This document shows positions 54,372-62,507 of a DNA stretch of 64,000 nucleotides, in pieces. The stretch spans positions 62,001-126,000 of the forward strand of contig BPKC01000001.1 of assembly GCA_026004935.1 (NCBI GenBank). Reading direction: 5' to 3'. Below the pieces are notes generated by a model. The model did no database searches, had not been told where the DNA came from, and worked only from the letters and a program-made list of their open reading frames with translations. This stretch comes from Rhodothalassiaceae bacterium (GTDB lineage Bacteria > Pseudomonadota > Alphaproteobacteria > Sphingomonadales > Rhodothalassiaceae). A program made the translations under genes and the position numbers. Every line of letters begins with the position of its first letter. Position 1 is the first letter of the stretch.

Positions 54372-55519
54372 CAGGGGCGCCGTCGCTCCAGAAGCCGCGC
54401 GAGCCTGTCGCCTTCCAGCAGCCGCGCGAAGGCCTCGCCCAGCCGCCGGCAGGCGTCCACCGTGCGCCGCCACAGCGCGAGGCGCTCGTCGTTGTCGGGA
54501 ATGCGCCGGAAATCCTTGCGCGAGGGGATCCGGCCCATCGGAAGCGTCCGCACGAAGGCCGGATGCGGCGCGACGAACAGCACGTCGGCGAGCTCCTCGG
54601 CCCGGCGATGGCGGCGGCGCAGCGGCTTGTCGAACCAGCCCGGCACGAGCGCGGGGTAGAAATGAGGATAGAGCAGGACGCCGGCCCCCGGCGGATCGGG
54701 CAACCGCACCGGCTCGGCGAAATGATAGTCGATGATCCCGCCGTCCCAGTAGCTGCCCGCCGGCGCGCCCGCGGGATCGCGGATCGGCGGCACGAGGAAG
54801 GGGATCGCGGACGAGGCGAGGATCGCATCGTGCAGATTGCCGAGGTCGAGCGCGACCTGTCGGGTCGGCGCCACCGGCGCGAAGGCGAGCGGGCCGAGGC
54901 GCGGATCCGCGAAGACGACGCGCTCCACATGCCGGCCGATGCGCCCGCGCGCGATCAGATTCGCGGCCATCAGCCGCGCGATCCCGCGCGCAAGCCGTCC
55001 GCCCCGCTCCGCCGAGAGATCCGGGTTGCGGGCCCGGCTCGCGACGACCACCAGCCGCCGCGGGCCCTCGAGCAGCGCCGCCATTTCGGCCGGCGGCAGC
55101 AGCTCGGCCAGCATCGCGCGGCTGCGGCGCATGATCGCGGCGCCGTCGTCGCCCGGCTCGTGGCGCCAGGCGAGATAGCGGTCGAGAAAAATCCGATGCA
55201 GCCGGGCGGCGTCCGGATGCGCGAAGACGGCCGCCCGCCAGGCGCCGATGGAGGAGCCGATGTGCACCAGCGGGCGCGGCGCGGGGGCGATGAGCTCCGT
55301 GAGCATGACCGCATCGATCGCCGCCAGCACCAGCCACTTCGGCCCGCCCGAGGCGCCCAGCGTGCCGGCGAGATCCGCAGGCTCCAGCCGGCCCTTCTCG
55401 AGAATCCGCCGCCGCGCCCGCGCGCCCGCGCGCACGAGCAGGGGAAATTCCGGGTCGTCACCCGAGGAGGGAAACCGCAAGGCCGTCTCCAGCGTTCCGT
55501 TGATGAGGCGGCGGAGCAT
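54368..55519 (-). CDS. Patatin-like phospholipase/acyl hydrolase
   Basis: 383-residue patatin-like protein. The oxyanion loop GASGGPKW (about 55-62) precedes the nucleophile elbow GSSIGAWRAA (about S90), and the catalytic Asp is in SYWDGGIIDYHF (about 270). These make a Ser-Asp dyad; the canonical G-x-S-x-G is GSSIG. It would deacylate phospholipids or glycolipids; the substrate is unknown. No signal peptide. It is divergent from pcm and converges on the antiporter gene. Confidence 0.85.
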   Translation of the reverse strand: MLRRLINGTLETALRFPSSGDDPEFPLLVRAGARARRRILEKGRLEPADLAGTLGASGGPKWLVLAAIDAVMLTELIAPAPRPLVHIGSSIGAWRAAVFAHPDAARLHRIFLDRYLAWRHEPGDDGAAIMRRSRAMLAELLPPAEMAALLEGPRRLVVVASRARNPDLSAERGGRLARGIARLMAANLIARGRIGRHVERVVFADPRLGPLAFAPVAPTRQVALDLGNLHDAILASSAIPFLVPPIRDPAGAPAGSYWDGGIIDYHFAEPVRLPDPPGAGVLLYPHFYPALVPGWFDKPLRRRHRRAEELADVLFVAPHPAFVRTLPMGRIPSRKDFRRIPDNDERLALWRRTVDACRRLGEAFARLLEGDRLARLLERRRPC

Positions 55520-55594
55520 CCGCCGCGCCGATTCTCCATCCTGACGCGGACGGGCGGCAAGGCAAGCCGCGCCCGCCACAAACGGGAAGTCGCG

Positions 55595-56329
55595 ATGCCG
55601 GAACCCGACGAGCGCAAGGCGGCTGAAGCGCCGCGTCTCAACACGACGGGCCTGAAGCTGCCCGGGCGCGACCCCTTTGCCGCCGCGCGCGCACGCATGG
55701 TCCGCGACCAGCTCGCCCGCCGCGGCATAAGAGACCGGCGGGTCCTTGCCGCCATGGAGCTTCTGCCGCGTCACCTGTTCGTGCCGGAGGCCGAACGCGC
55801 GCTCGCCTATGCCGACGGCGCGCTGCCCATCGGCCATGGCCAGACGATCTCCCAGCCCTTCATCGTCGCCGAGATGCTTGAGGCGCTCGCGCTCAAGGGC
55901 GACGAGCGGGTGCTCGAGGTCGGCGCGGGCTCGGGCTACGCGGCGGCGCTGCTCGGCCTGCTCGCGCGCGAGGTGGTGGCGATCGAGCGCATTCCGGAGC
56001 TGGCGGCCCGCGCCGCGGCGGTGATCGCGGATCTCGGATTGCCGAATGTCGAGATCCGCTGCGGCGACGGCACGAAGGGTGCGCCCGATCGCGCGCCGTT
56101 CGACGCGATTCTCGTCTCGGCCGGGGGCCGGCATCTGCCCGGGGCCCTTGTCGCCCAGCTCGCCCCCGGCGGCCGGCTCGTGATCCCGCTGGGCGATCCT
56201 CTTGGCGGCCAGCGGCTCATGCGCTTCGTGAAGGACCCGGCGACCGGCCGCCTTGACGAGGAATATCTGGACGCCGTGCGCTTCGTGCCGCTGGTGACGG
56301 AGGAAACGGGGAACGGCGGGGCCGGCTGA
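55595..56329 (+). CDS. pcm: Protein-L-isoaspartate O-methyltransferase
   Basis: 244-residue repair methyltransferase. MVRDQLARRGIRDRRVLAAM, RHLFVPEAERALAYADGALPIGHGQTISQPFIVAEMLEAL (the substrate-binding block) and VLEVGAGSGYAAALLG (AdoMet loop) identify it. It methylates isoaspartyl residues in damaged proteins. The first ~28 residues are a low-complexity extension; ATG 55595 has a GGGAAG site 5-6 bases upstream. In some alphaproteobacteria pcm lies beside surE; not here. Confidence 0.92.
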   Translation: MPEPDERKAAEAPRLNTTGLKLPGRDPFAAARARMVRDQLARRGIRDRRVLAAMELLPRHLFVPEAERALAYADGALPIGHGQTISQPFIVAEMLEALALKGDERVLEVGAGSGYAAALLGLLAREVVAIERIPELAARAAAVIADLGLPNVEIRCGDGTKGAPDRAPFDAILVSAGGRHLPGALVAQLAPGGRLVIPLGDPLGGQRLMRFVKDPATGRLDEEYLDAVRFVPLVTEETGNGGAG

Positions 56330-56400
56330 GACCGTCCCCCTCGCCCGGTTGCGACCGGTCCCGCAAGCACCGCCTTTGTCCGTGCCGCGGTTGCGTCACG

Positions 56401-56416
56401 AATCGTCTTAACGATT
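56401..56416. promoter_or_regulatory. Inverted repeat in the EAL-gene leader
   Basis: AATCGT-CTTA-ACGATT is a perfect 16-bp palindrome in an AT-rich stretch about 50 bases before the EAL gene. The AT-richness here, continuing as poly-pyrimidine toward 56440, suggests a promoter/operator area; no single -10/-35 pair is convincing. Confidence 0.3.
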
Positions 56417-56466
56417 TCTCCAGTTTTTCTCTGTTATTTCATCGTTGAAGATTCGCAGTCCGCGCG

Positions 56467-58023
56467 ATGGAATGGCACCGTTCGATGGGGGAGACGCAGG
56501 GCGATTTTCTCGATTACGCCGCCGCGGTGGGGGATGCCTTCCTCACGCTTGACGCCGACGGCACCATCCGCCGCGCCGACGGTCTGCTTTCCTCCCTCGG
56601 GCTTCCGGAAGGCCCCGCCCTCCTCGGCCGCTCCTTCTCCGGCCTGCTCGCCGCCGAGGCGCGCGAGCGGCTGGAGCGGATGCTCGCGGAGCACCGGGGC
56701 AGCCTCAGAATCGGGCCGGTGCTCCTCGCCATTCGATGCCCGGACGGCGGCAGCCGGGAGACCGTGGCCTTCTTCGCCCGCCCGGCCGGCGGCGCGATTC
56801 TGCGGGTGGTGCTGGCGGCGGCGGGCCGCTTCCGGCGCTTTGCGGCGGATCTCGTCGCGCCCGTGCTCGACGAGGACGGTTTCATCCAGGCGGTGGCGGC
56901 GGCCGCCGAGGGCGACGGCAGCCGCACCGTCTCCTTCATCGAGCATCCCGGCACTCCCGACCGTGCCTTCGCCCGCGACCTGCTGCGCCGGGCCGCCGAG
57001 GAGGGCGCGACGGTGGGCCAGCTTTCGCCGACGCGCTTTGCGGTGCTGCACGAGGAGGGCGAGGGCGCGGATGCGGCCGCGCGCTTTGCGGCCGGGCTGA
57101 AGGCGAGATGGGGCGACCAGCTTTCCTGGGCGGCGCTCACCATCGAGCTGCAGCAGCTGAAGGACCCGAACGGACGCGCGGCCCTCAAGCTGCTGCTGCA
57201 CCGGGTGGCGAGCGAGCCGGATCTCGCGCTCGAGGAGCTTCACCTCGACCGGGGGCTTGCCCTGCTCGCGGACGCCTACCGCGAAGTCGAGGCGGTCTCG
57301 CAGCGCATCATGGATCGGCGCTTCGACCTCGTCTATCAGCCCATCGTCGCCCTCGCGGACGGGAGTATCCACCATCACGAGGCGCTGCTGCGCGTACCCG
57401 GCGAGGACGGGCCGGGCCGTTTCATCGGCATCGCGGAGCAGTCGGGCCTCATTCGCGATCTCGATTTCGCCGTCGTCGACAAGCTTCTGCGCCGCATCAA
57501 GGGCCTCGGCCCGCAGGCGGACGGTGTCATGATCGCCGCCAATCTTTCCGCCCGCTCGCTGCTCGCCCCGGGCTTCGTCGACCGGCTCCTCAAGCGGCTG
57601 GACGGGGCGGGCGCGGCGGCCGGCCATCTGCTCTTCGAGGTCACCGAATCCGCGCGCATCGACAATGTGCCGGCGCTGGCGGCGGCGCTGGCGCGCCTGA
57701 AGGAGGCGGGCCATGCGATCTGCCTCGACGACTTCGGTGCCGGGATGTCCGGCTTCCAGTATCTGCGCGACCTGCCGGTCGATCTTCTCAAGATCGACGG
57801 CAGCTACGTGAAGGGCGCCCCGCAGGACCCGCGCATGCGCGAGTTTCTCGAGGCGATCCTCTCGCTCGCCCGCCGGCTGAAGATACCGACCATCGCCGAA
57901 TGGATCGAGAACGAGGAGGAGGCGGCCTTTCTCAGCGCCCGCGGCGTCGCCTACGGCCAGGGTTTCCACTTCGGCCGTCCGAGCCCGAAGCTCGTCAGCC
58001 CGCGCACCCGACGCGCCTCGTGA
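56467..58023 (+). CDS. EAL-domain cyclic-di-GMP phosphodiesterase with PAS-like N-terminus
   Basis: 518-residue cytoplasmic protein. The first ~125 residues look PAS-like (FLTLDADGTIRRADGLLSSLGL). A middle region (about 130-265) lacks a recognisable GGDEF. The EAL domain spans about 280-510, with EAL at 305-307, NLS at 359-361, EVTES, DDFGAG at 421-426, KID at 442-444, and YGQGF near 499. The usual AEGVE is replaced by AEWIEN, a departure that may alter activity, though the metal ligands I can identify are kept. It would hydrolyse c-di-GMP. Confidence 0.85.
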   Translation: MEWHRSMGETQGDFLDYAAAVGDAFLTLDADGTIRRADGLLSSLGLPEGPALLGRSFSGLLAAEARERLERMLAEHRGSLRIGPVLLAIRCPDGGSRETVAFFARPAGGAILRVVLAAAGRFRRFAADLVAPVLDEDGFIQAVAAAAEGDGSRTVSFIEHPGTPDRAFARDLLRRAAEEGATVGQLSPTRFAVLHEEGEGADAAARFAAGLKARWGDQLSWAALTIELQQLKDPNGRAALKLLLHRVASEPDLALEELHLDRGLALLADAYREVEAVSQRIMDRRFDLVYQPIVALADGSIHHHEALLRVPGEDGPGRFIGIAEQSGLIRDLDFAVVDKLLRRIKGLGPQADGVMIAANLSARSLLAPGFVDRLLKRLDGAGAAAGHLLFEVTESARIDNVPALAAALARLKEAGHAICLDDFGAGMSGFQYLRDLPVDLLKIDGSYVKGAPQDPRMREFLEAILSLARRLKIPTIAEWIENEEEAAFLSARGVAYGQGFHFGRPSPKLVSPRTRRAS

Positions 58024-58039
58024 GCAAAAGATCAGCCGC

Positions 58040-58987
58040 TCACGCCGGCACGGGCTCGGCCGGCCGGCCGGCCGCCGCCGGGCGGGCGCGCGCGGCATGC
58101 CAGTCGCGGATGAAGGCGGCGAGCCGGCGGAACTCCTCGCGCCGCGGCGAGCCCTTGCGCCAGATGAGCCCGATCACGCGCGCCGCCTGCGGGTCGGCCA
58201 GCGGCACGACCCGCACGCCGGTGCCGGCGAGGATCCCGCCGTCCACCGCCATCTCCGGCAGCAGCGTCACGCCGAGGCCGTTGTCCACCATCTGGACCAG
58301 CGTCAGCAGGCTGGTGCCGAGGATGGAGCGCGCCGGATCCACCCCGGGCAGCGAACAGGCGGCCAGCGCGTGGTCTCTGAGACAGTGCCCCTCCTCGAGC
58401 AGCAGCAGGGTGTGACCGTCGAGATCCTCGGTGCGGATGCGTGCGGGCAGCGGATCCGTGCCCGGCGGAAAGGCGGCGAGAAAGCGGTCGCGGAACAGCT
58501 CCTCCTCCTCCACCCCGCCGCAGCGGTAGGGCAGCGCATAGAGCACGACATCGAGCTCGCCGGCGAGCAGCGCCCGGCACAGCTCGGCGGACAGCGCCTC
58601 CTTCAGATAGAGCTGCAGCTTCGGAAAGGTCTGGCGCAGCGCGGGCATCAGCGGCGGCAGCAGGAAGGGCGCGATGGTCGGAATGATCCCGAGCCGCAAG
58701 GGGCCCGAGAGCGGCTCGCGCTGGCTTTCGGCGATGGCGCACAGGCGCTCCACCTCCTCCAGCACGCGCCGGGCCTGGGCGACGACCTTCTCGCCCAGCG
58801 GGGTCAGCGAAACGCGCCGGCGGTTGCGGTCCACGAGATCGGCATCGAGCAGCGCCTCCAGCTCCTGGATGCCGGCGGACAGCGTCGACTGGCTCACGTG
58901 GCAGGCGCGCGCGGCGCGGCCGAAATGCAGATGCTCGGCCAACGCCACGAGATAGCGCAGCTGCTTGATGGTCGGCGGATGTATCAT
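58040..58987 (-). CDS. oxyR: Hydrogen-peroxide-responsive LysR-type activator OxyR
   Basis: 315-residue LysR-type regulator. N-terminal winged helix (KQLRYLVALAEHLHFGRAARACHVSQSTLSAGI) and a C-terminal sensor domain. The redox pair, EEGHCLRDHALAAC (about C202 and C211), has the nine-residue spacing of E. coli C199/C208, so it is OxyR rather than a generic LysR protein. ATG 58987 is preferred to GTG 58996 because a GGTGA site lies about 6 bases upstream. It is divergent from a peroxiredoxin gene, its probable target. Confidence 0.9.
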   Translation of the reverse strand: MIHPPTIKQLRYLVALAEHLHFGRAARACHVSQSTLSAGIQELEALLDADLVDRNRRRVSLTPLGEKVVAQARRVLEEVERLCAIAESQREPLSGPLRLGIIPTIAPFLLPPLMPALRQTFPKLQLYLKEALSAELCRALLAGELDVVLYALPYRCGGVEEEELFRDRFLAAFPPGTDPLPARIRTEDLDGHTLLLLEEGHCLRDHALAACSLPGVDPARSILGTSLLTLVQMVDNGLGVTLLPEMAVDGGILAGTGVRVVPLADPQAARVIGLIWRKGSPRREEFRRLAAFIRDWHAARARPAAAGRPAEPVPA

Positions 58988-59148
58988 CGCTTTCACCGAT
59001 CACAGTCACGATTTTAATTTGTTGGACAGATAGCATGCCCCCGCCTACACCGCAAGCGGCCGCGCGCCGCGCGTGCCCGGCCCCGAGGGGCCGCTGCGGG
59101 CACGGGCGGGATGCGCGGGGATCCGTCCGAAAGAAGGAGAATCGAGAC
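58988..59148. promoter_or_regulatory. oxyR/peroxiredoxin divergent control region
   Basis: This 161-bp gap holds an AT-rich patch (about 59008-59035) with TTAAAAT on the minus strand as a possible oxyR -10 box, and GATAGC near 59029. I cannot place a convincing ATAG/CTAT OxyR site series, so the operator is inferred from gene layout only. Confidence 0.3.
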
Positions 59149-59700
59149 ATGCTGACCATCGGTGACCGTCTGCCCGCCTTCCGCCTCAGGGCCGCGGGCC
59201 CCGAGGCCGAGCCGGGCATGCCGCTGCCGGAGCTCACCGACGAGAGCTTTCCGGGGCAGTGGAAGCTGCTGTTCTTCTGGCCGAAGGATTTCACCTTCGT
59301 CTGCCCGACGGAGATCCTGGGCTTCGATGCGGCCTTCGAGGAATTCGCCGCGCGCAACTGCGCCATCATCGGGGCGAGCACGGACACGGACGCGGTCCAC
59401 GTCGCCTGGCGGCTGTCGCGCGCCGATCTCGGCCGGGTGCGCTTTCCGTGGCTTGCCGACCACAACAAGCGGCTCGCCTCGGCCCTCGGCATTCTTGACC
59501 CGGCGGAGGGCGTGGCGCGCCGGGCGACCTTCCTCGTCGACCCCGACAACATCATCCGCTTCGTCTATGTGACGGATGACGGCGTCGGCCGGTCGCCGGA
59601 GGAGGTGCTGCGGGTGCTGGACGCGCTCCAGACGGGCGCGCTGTGCCCGTGCGGCTGGAAGCCCGGAGACGAGACCATCGACCCGAAGAGGGCGGCCTGA
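59149..59700 (+). CDS. AhpC/Prx-type peroxiredoxin
   Basis: 183-residue 2-Cys-type peroxiredoxin. The peroxidatic Cys is about C52 in FTFVCPTEI, with the conserved Arg in RRATFLVDP. The C-terminal ALCPCGWKPGDETI gives resolving Cys candidates C166 and C168, an AhpC/AhpE-like tail. It reduces peroxides, with electrons from AhpD/AhpF or a thioredoxin system; none lies adjacent. A consensus AAGAAGGAGAA site supports ATG 59149. Divergent oxyR suggests peroxide induction. Confidence 0.9.
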   Translation: MLTIGDRLPAFRLRAAGPEAEPGMPLPELTDESFPGQWKLLFFWPKDFTFVCPTEILGFDAAFEEFAARNCAIIGASTDTDAVHVAWRLSRADLGRVRFPWLADHNKRLASALGILDPAEGVARRATFLVDPDNIIRFVYVTDDGVGRSPEEVLRVLDALQTGALCPCGWKPGDETIDPKRAA

Positions 59701-59831
59701 AGTCCGCGTGCCGGCTGCGGGCGCTGATCCGCGCATGATCCATGTCCTGCGGCACCGTCGCGCATCGCGCGGCGGTGTCGCAATTGTGCCCGAATTGCCG
59801 GCGATCAGAAGCCGGCGGCGGGTGCCGGCGC

Positions 59832-59869
59832 AAAAAAAGGCCGGGGTGCGAAGGATGCACGGCCCGGCC
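59832..59869 (-). terminator. Orphan intrinsic terminator on the minus strand
   Basis: Read on the minus strand: GGCCGGG-CC-GTGC, a seven-base loop, GCAC-CCCGGCC, then seven T residues. The stem has 11 pairs with a CC bulge. No minus-strand gene lies upstream; the next minus-strand gene (hyuB) ends at 62508 and a plus-strand gene intervenes. It therefore marks the end of an unannotated minus-strand transcript, perhaps a small RNA of about 100-150 nt. Confidence 0.55.
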
Positions 59870-60109
59870 CGAGTCACGACAGCGAGGATTTGCGAGATCG
59901 AGTGCCCTCTCTCCCGCAAGTGGACGCCACGCGCCCAGCCGGCGCATGGCCTCCACCATGCAATCTTCCGCATCGGGCCCGAAATTTCAAGTGACAAACC
60001 GCCGCGCCCCGCCGCCGCGCACCCCCTCACGCGCCTTCGCGCCCATCCGCGCGTCAACCCCGCGGGCAACCCTTCCTCGCCACCCCGGGGGCCTGGACGG
60101 GCCGGTCCT

Positions 60110-60240
60110 GTTCATGCCGTCGCCACCCGCGGTCTCTCTCTCCTGCTCGGCTAGTGACCCTCCCTCTTCGTCACCCGCCGTCTCTCTCTCTTTGCCACCC
60201 GCCGACCCTCCCTCTTCGTCACCCGCCGTCTCCCTCTCCT
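60110..60240. repeat. Degenerate pyrimidine-rich mini-repeats
   Basis: Several copies of CGTCACCCGCCG or CCACCCGC separated by CTCTCTCTC-type runs precede the tandem array. They look like decayed copies of the left end of the 120-bp unit. I see no gene in the preceding 59870-60110 either. Confidence 0.6.
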
Positions 60241-60719
60241 CGTCACCCGCCGACTTGATCGGCGGGTCCAGCTGCCGGCGCCGACAACCCGGGCGTCGAC
60301 TTCCGTCACGCCTGGCGGCTGGATTCGCCGCCTTCGCGGCGAATGACGAAAGAAGAGAGCGTCACCCGCCGGCTTGACCGGCGGGTCCAGCTGCCGGCGC
60401 AGACAATTACGGGCGTGGACTTCCGTCACGCCTGGCGGCTGGATTCGCCGCCTTCGCGGCGAATGACGAAAAAAGAGAGCGTCACCCGCCGACTTGACCG
60501 GCGGGTCCAGCTGCCGGCGCAAACAATTACGGGCGTGGACTTCCGTCACGCGTGGCGGCTGGATTCGCCGCCTTCGCGGCGAATGACGAAAGAAGAGAGC
60601 GTCACCCGCCGGCTTGACCGGCGGGTCCAGCTGCCGGCGCAGACAATTACGGGCGTGGACTTCCGTCACGCCTGGCGGCTGGATTCGCCGCCTTCGCGGC
60701 GAATGACGAAAGAAGAGAG
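60241..60719. repeat. Tandem array: four units of about 120 bp built of two inverted palindromes
   Basis: Units are 60241-60359 (119 bp, more diverged), 60360-60479, 60480-60599 and 60600-60719 (120 bp each, differing at a few bases). In each unit one palindrome, ACCCGCCGG-CTTGA-CCGGCGGGT, is followed about 50 bases later by ATTCGCCGC-CTTC-GCGGCGAAT. Flanks are GTCA...CCAG for the first and CTGG...TGAC for the second, so they are two copies of a CTGGA-hairpin-TGACG element in opposite orientation, like REP/BIME pairs. The 120-bp period keeps frames open on both strands, but no protein is indicated. Confidence 0.9.
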
Positions 60720-60949
60720 CGTCACCCGCCGGCTTTCTCTCATCATCACCCGCCGGTACACTATTTTCTCGTCACCCGCCGGCTTGACCGGCGGGTCCAG
60801 CCGTCGGCGCCGATAGCCTCCTGCGCCGGGAATGCCACGCCGGCCTCACGGGTTCGCCGGTCAAGCCGGCGAACGACGCAAATGGGGTGCGTCACCCGCC
60901 GTCGCGCCCTCACCACCTTCGCTTGCCGTCGCGCCCTCTCCACCTTCGC
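60720..60949. repeat. Decayed repeat copies downstream of the array
   Basis: A truncated unit begins at 60720; another left-half palindrome is at 60771-60801, followed by a divergent TTCGCCGG-TCAAG-CCGGCGAA hairpin near 60853-60873. Two near-identical 24-bp direct repeats (CCGTCGCGCCCTC...CCACCTTCGC) lie at 60899-60922 and 60926-60949. From there to the next start codon I see only non-coding GC-rich sequence. Confidence 0.65.
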
Positions 60950-61203
60950 CGACCGCCCGCTGGCTCGCCTCACCCGTCGAGCCCCTGAAACAGTCACCCG
61001 CGCGCCTGGCCGGCGGATCCCCTTTCCTCGTCGCCGGCGGGCTCGAGCGACGGGTCCGGCGCAAGGCGGGAGGGGCTGCGGGAAAGGGCGGACGCGATTG
61101 CCTGTTTGCAGCGGGCCGGGCCGGCGCTAGAGAAGGCGGCATGCGGGAGAAGACGGGCGAGCCGGTCCGCCGTTCCCGGGGATCCGCAAAGGAGGAGACG
61201 GCC

Positions 61204-62490
61204 ATGAGCGAAGAGAAGAAATACCGCCGGCGCCGCATCGACGGCCATGAGCTCAAACCCGAAACCCTGATGATGAGCTACGGCTACGACCCGCAGCTGT
61301 CGGAAGGCGCGCTCAAACCCCCCGTCTTTCTGACCTCCACCTTCGTCTTCAAGAGCGCCCGGCACGGCAAGGACTTCTTCGATCTCGTGGCCGGCCGGCG
61401 CGAGCCGCGCCCGGGCGAGGAGCCGGGGCTCATCTACTCGCGCTTCAACAATCCGGACATCGAGATTCTCGAGGACCGCCTCGCGCTGTGGGAGAAGGGC
61501 GAAAAGGCGGTGGTGTTCGCCGCCGGCATGGCCGCGATCTCCGCGACCCTGTTCGCCTACGTGCGGCCCGGCGACGTCGTCGTCCACTCCCAGCCGCTCT
61601 ACGGCGGCACCGAGCAGATGCTGCTCACCTTCCTGCCGCAGTTCGGGATCCGGACCGTCGGCTTTCATGCCGGCGAGGGCCGCGCGGCGATCGATGCGGC
61701 GATCGAGAAGGCGCGGGCCATGGGCCCCGTGCGGATGCTGTTCGCCGAGACCCCGGCCAATCCGACGAACGGCCTCGTCGATCTCGCCCATCTCGTCTCC
61801 TGCGCCCGCGCGCTCGAAGACCAGCCGGGCGGGCGGCCGCTCGTGGCGGTCGACAACACCTTCCTCGGCCCCGTGTGGCAGAACCCGCTCGAGCTCGGCT
61901 GCGACCTCGTGCTCTATTCCATGACCAAATACATCGGCGGGCATTCGGATCTGGTCGGCGGCGCCGTCGTCGGCGCGAAGGTTCATGTCCAGCCGATCCT
62001 GCAGCTGCGCGGCATGCTCGGCATGCAGCTCGATCCGCACTCCTGCTGGATGGCGCTGCGCTCGCTCGAGACCTTGAAGATCCGCATGGAGCGGGCGACC
62101 GAGAACGCCCGCGTCGTCGCGGAATTTCTGCGCGGGCACCCGAAGGTGGCCGAGGTCCACTATCTCGGCTTCCTGCCCGAGGGCAGCGAAGAGCGCGCCA
62201 TCTACGAGCGCCAGTGCAAGGGGGCCGGGTCCACCTTCTCCTTTGCCATCAGGGGCGGCGAGGCGGAGGCCTTCCGCTTCCTCGACGCGCTCCAGGTGGC
62301 CAAGCTCGCGGTCTCGCTCGGCGGCACCGAGACGCTGATCTCGCATCCGGCGAGCACGACGCATTCCGGCGTGCCGAAGGAGATCCGCGAGGCGGCCGGC
62401 GTCACCGATTCGCTCATCCGCATCTCGGTCGGCATCGAGGCGGCCGAGGATCTGATCGCCGACCTCGCCCAGGCGCTGGAGCGGATCTGA
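61204..62490 (+). CDS. Cys/Met-metabolism PLP enzyme (cystathionine gamma-synthase family; MetZ/methionine gamma-lyase-like)
   Basis: 428-residue PLP protein. The cofactor Lys is about K242 in LYSMTKYIGGHSD; YSRFNNP (about 78-84), FAAGMAAISA and ETPANPTNGLVDL are family blocks. A longer N-terminus (RRRIDGHELKPETLMMSYGYDP) and SCWMALRSLETLKIRMERA are typical of an alphaproteobacterial branch annotated only as cystathionine gamma-synthase family. Possible activities are O-acylhomoserine sulfhydrylation or methionine gamma-elimination; MetX at 48360 would supply the former's substrate. A GGAGGAGA site supports ATG 61204. Confidence 0.85.
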   Translation: MSEEKKYRRRRIDGHELKPETLMMSYGYDPQLSEGALKPPVFLTSTFVFKSARHGKDFFDLVAGRREPRPGEEPGLIYSRFNNPDIEILEDRLALWEKGEKAVVFAAGMAAISATLFAYVRPGDVVVHSQPLYGGTEQMLLTFLPQFGIRTVGFHAGEGRAAIDAAIEKARAMGPVRMLFAETPANPTNGLVDLAHLVSCARALEDQPGGRPLVAVDNTFLGPVWQNPLELGCDLVLYSMTKYIGGHSDLVGGAVVGAKVHVQPILQLRGMLGMQLDPHSCWMALRSLETLKIRMERATENARVVAEFLRGHPKVAEVHYLGFLPEGSEERAIYERQCKGAGSTFSFAIRGGEAEAFRFLDALQVAKLAVSLGGTETLISHPASTTHSGVPKEIREAAGVTDSLIRISVGIEAAEDLIADLAQALERI

Positions 62491-62507
62491 GCCGGGCGCG
62501 CGGGCGC

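Noticed and set aside
51827-55590. Plus-strand reading frame running through the antiporter in another frame and into pcm
   Set aside because: The real antiporter and pcm proteins are recognisable in their own frames; the extension is Arg/Pro-rich and featureless.
60241-60719. CRISPR-like array
   Set aside because: The whole 120-bp unit is repeated, with no unique spacers, and no cas genes are nearby.
60151-60816. Repetitive open frames on both strands across the 120-bp array (possible repeat protein)
   Set aside because: Open only because the period is a multiple of three; the products contain no hydrophobic core or known repeat, and palindromic DNA explains the conservation.
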